This document shows, one piece after another, positions 4,716 to 6,421 of a DNA stretch of 6,421 bases. The stretch is from Bacillota bacterium (lineage in GTDB: Bacteria > Bacillota > Clostridia > Tissierellales > Peptoniphilaceae): the NCBI GenBank assembly GCA_023418835.1, contig JAEZYW010000068.1:1-6421 (forward strand). The letters are read 5' to 3'. The notes below the pieces were generated by a model. It saw only the letters and a program-made list of their open reading frames with translations. It ran no database searches and was not told the origin of the DNA. The first letter of the stretch is position 1. The number at the start of each line of letters is the position of its first letter. Made by a program: the position numbers and the translations under genes.

Positions 4716-6421
4716 TTTTATTGCTTTTTCAATTGTAATCTCATTGGGCAAAATTTTATTTAAATCTTTCCAATCAATGGGCCAAGATATTCCACCTTCC
4801 TTTCTGGCTCTTAAGGAATAAGGGCTTACGCTTGTCGCACTTCTTCCATTTCTGACCCAATCCACATAGATCTTTCCCTTTCTTTTCTCTTTTCGCATAT
4901 TGGAAGTGTATTTATCTGGCCATTTTTGTTCCATAACCACTGCTATACTTTTAGAAAAATCTCTTACCTCATCCCAATTTGCCTTTGGCTTTAAAGGTAC
5001 AACTATGTGATATCCTTTACCGCCACTAGTTTTTAAAAATGACTTTAATCCCAAATCATCTAAAATTGATTTTAAGTCTCTAACCCCTTCCCTCACTGTT
5101 TCTATATCCATACCTTCATCTGGGTCTAGATCAAAAACTATCATATCAGGCTTTTCCAGATTATCTATTTTACTTCCCCAAGTGTGAAACTCAATAGTTC
5201 CATATTGAACGGATTGTAGAAGTCCAATTTTATCTTTAAAATAAATATATTCTCCTTCTCCGCCTCCAGAATCCTCTATAGTCTCTTTGAAAATTCCTTC
5301 TAATTCTTCTTTCATATGTTTTTGATAAAAACAATCTTTGGAGATTCCGTCAGGGCATCTGAAAAGAGAAACCAATCTGTAGTCTAAATATGGAATCATC
5401 AATGGAGAAATTTTATCGTAATAATCGAAAAGGTCTTTCTTTGTATAATTTCCAATCATTTTTTTATCCGGACTAGTCAATTTTACAGTAACTTCACTGT
5501 CTAAATCCCCTTTTAATTCCCCATTTTCTTTAGCGTCGTCTATAGATTTTTCTCTTACGACTTCTTTTGCTTCCTTATCTTCTCTCAGCCCTTGAAAACT
5601 AGATTGTCTCAACAGTCCGTCATCTGTCCACTCTGAAAAGTTTACATTTGCAATAAGTTTTGGAGATACCCAAGTTGTCTCTTCATTGTATCTCTTCTTC
5701 GGAGGATTGGACAAAGGAGAAGTTTTTCTTATTAATGGTTTCAATTTTTTCATTATATCTTGTGCAACCTTTTCGGAAAAACCTGTACCAACTCTCCCTA
5801 CGTATATCAATTCCTTTCCATCATATGTTCCAAGGAGTAGAGAAGAAAAAGCTCTGATTCTATTTTCAGTTTGAGTAAATCCTATTATTATAAATTCTTG
5901 ACTATTTTTGCATTTAACTTTAATCCAATCATAATTTCTTCCACTCTTGTAAATTCCATCTTTTTTCTTACAAATAACCCCTTCGTATCCATTTTCGCAT
6001 ACGGTTTTTAATATAAATTTGCCATCACCAGAGATATTTCTACTGAAGCTTATGCTTTTACCTTCGTTTTTCTTAATTATTTCTTCTAATAATTTTCTTC
6101 TTTCTTCCAAAGGTTGTGTAACTAATTCTTTATCATTATAATTCAATAAATCAAATGCCATAAAAACAGGTTTAGGACCTTTTTTGGTTTTAATATAATT
6201 TTGTAGACCTTGGAAACTGCTTCTTCCTTCCTTATTGACAACAATTTCTCCATCAATCACTCCCCTGTCTTTCCAATTTTTAAATTCCTTTACTAAATCT
6301 GGGAACTTTTCAGTGTAGTCTTGATGATTTCTAGTCATAAGTTTTACTTTTCCATGATTGATATAAGCTAGTAATCTATAGCCGTCATATTTCAGTTCGT
6401 ATATCCAATTGTCTCCAGTAG
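4650..6421 (-). CDS. ligD: ATP-dependent DNA ligase D (ligase-polymerase), N-terminus beyond window
   Basis: The frame is open to the window edge and 589 residues are visible (numbered from the first full codon at 6419). The ligase catalytic motif ELKYDGYR contains the adenylated lysine at residue 10, so probably only some 10-20 residues are missing. The internal ATG at 6338 is not the start because it lies after this motif. Further ligase motifs are DGEIVV (56-61), FMAFDLL (86-92), EGVICKKKDG (146-155) and WIKVK (165-169). An OB-fold follows, with GRVGTGF (208-214) and FQGLREDK (275-282). After an acidic linker (about 283-310), the archaeo-eukaryotic primase-type polymerase domain carries DLDP (430-433), SGGKGYH (465-471) and VDWVRN (519-524). 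No phosphoesterase domain is present, giving the Lig-Pol layout of Bacillus LigD. The enzyme repairs double-strand breaks with Ku, filling in and sealing ends; ku is not in the window. Its 3' end is part of an 81-bp duplication. Confidence 0.95.
   Translation of the reverse strand, partial: TGDNWIYELKYDGYRLLAYINHGKVKLMTRNHQDYTEKFPDLVKEFKNWKDRGVIDGEIVVNKEGRSSFQGLQNYIKTKKGPKPVFMAFDLLNYNDKELVTQPLEERRKLLEEIIKKNEGKSISFSRNISGDGKFILKTVCENGYEGVICKKKDGIYKSGRNYDWIKVKCKNSQEFIIIGFTQTENRIRAFSSLLLGTYDGKELIYVGRVGTGFSEKVAQDIMKKLKPLIRKTSPLSNPPKKRYNEETTWVSPKLIANVNFSEWTDDGLLRQSSFQGLREDKEAKEVVREKSIDDAKENGELKGDLDSEVTVKLTSPDKKMIGNYTKKDLFDYYDKISPLMIPYLDYRLVSLFRCPDGISKDCFYQKHMKEELEGIFKETIEDSGGGEGEYIYFKDKIGLLQSVQYGTIEFHTWGSKIDNLEKPDMIVFDLDPDEGMDIETVREGVRDLKSILDDLGLKSFLKTSGGKGYHIVVPLKPKANWDEVRDFSKSIAVVMEQKWPDKYTSNMRKEKRKGKIYVDWVRNGRSATSVSPYSLRARKEGGISWPIDWKDLNKILPNEITIEKAIKFKGKDPWENFFEVEQSIDFKK

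Noticed and set aside
5660..5874. Two short plus-strand open frames within ligD
   Set aside because: They lie opposite the ligase OB-fold region of ligD, and their composition reflects the complementary strand.

Overview
The window is AT-rich (about 34% GC in a hand-counted stretch of ligD). It has strong Shine-Dalgarno sequences of the AGGAGG type, short intergenic gaps, and a DNA ligase D with the ligase-then-polymerase order seen in Bacillus-type Firmicutes. Together these point to a low-GC Firmicute, perhaps an anaerobe of the Clostridia/Tissierellia kind. The genus cannot be read from the sequence.

Left part (1-4002): a YeiH/UPF0324-family membrane protein (minus strand, cut by the window start) faces a LysR-family regulator (plus strand) across a 105-bp shared regulatory region. 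This is the classic divergent LysR/target layout and resembles the yeiE-yeiH pair of enterobacteria. Downstream of the regulator on the same strand lie a cytosolic 5'-nucleotidase/SoxB-like metallophosphoesterase and, 24 bp later, a questin oxidase-like (DUF4243-type) protein. A perfect 14-bp-stem terminator closes this unit. No clear terminator separates the regulator from the phosphoesterase, so all three plus-strand genes may form one transcript. A sulfur-related role (YeiH-like exporter, CysL/YeiE-like regulator, SoxB-like active-site signature) is a hypothesis, not a demonstrated function.

Right part (4036-6421): ligD, the bacterial non-homologous end-joining ligase/polymerase, runs on the minus strand and continues beyond the window, with only a short N-terminus missing. 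No ku gene is visible. The last 22 codons of ligD (21 residues plus stop), together with one arm of the convergent terminator, occur twice as an 81-bp direct repeat (79/81 identical, offset 599 bp). Between the copies sits a very AT-rich 518-bp segment (about 24% GC over 4201-4560) that encodes only a small four-helix membrane protein of unknown function. This looks like a cassette inserted at the ligD 3' end with duplication of the target, comparable to the attL/attR arrangement of elements that integrate into gene 3' ends, but no integrase or transposase is present. It is the most unusual feature of the window.

Other points of note are a G9 homopolymer with an adjoining GGGG-ATA-CCCC hairpin early in the phosphoesterase gene (a possible slippage site) and the replacement of the usual GNH[DE] metallophosphatase signature by FHWD in that protein.
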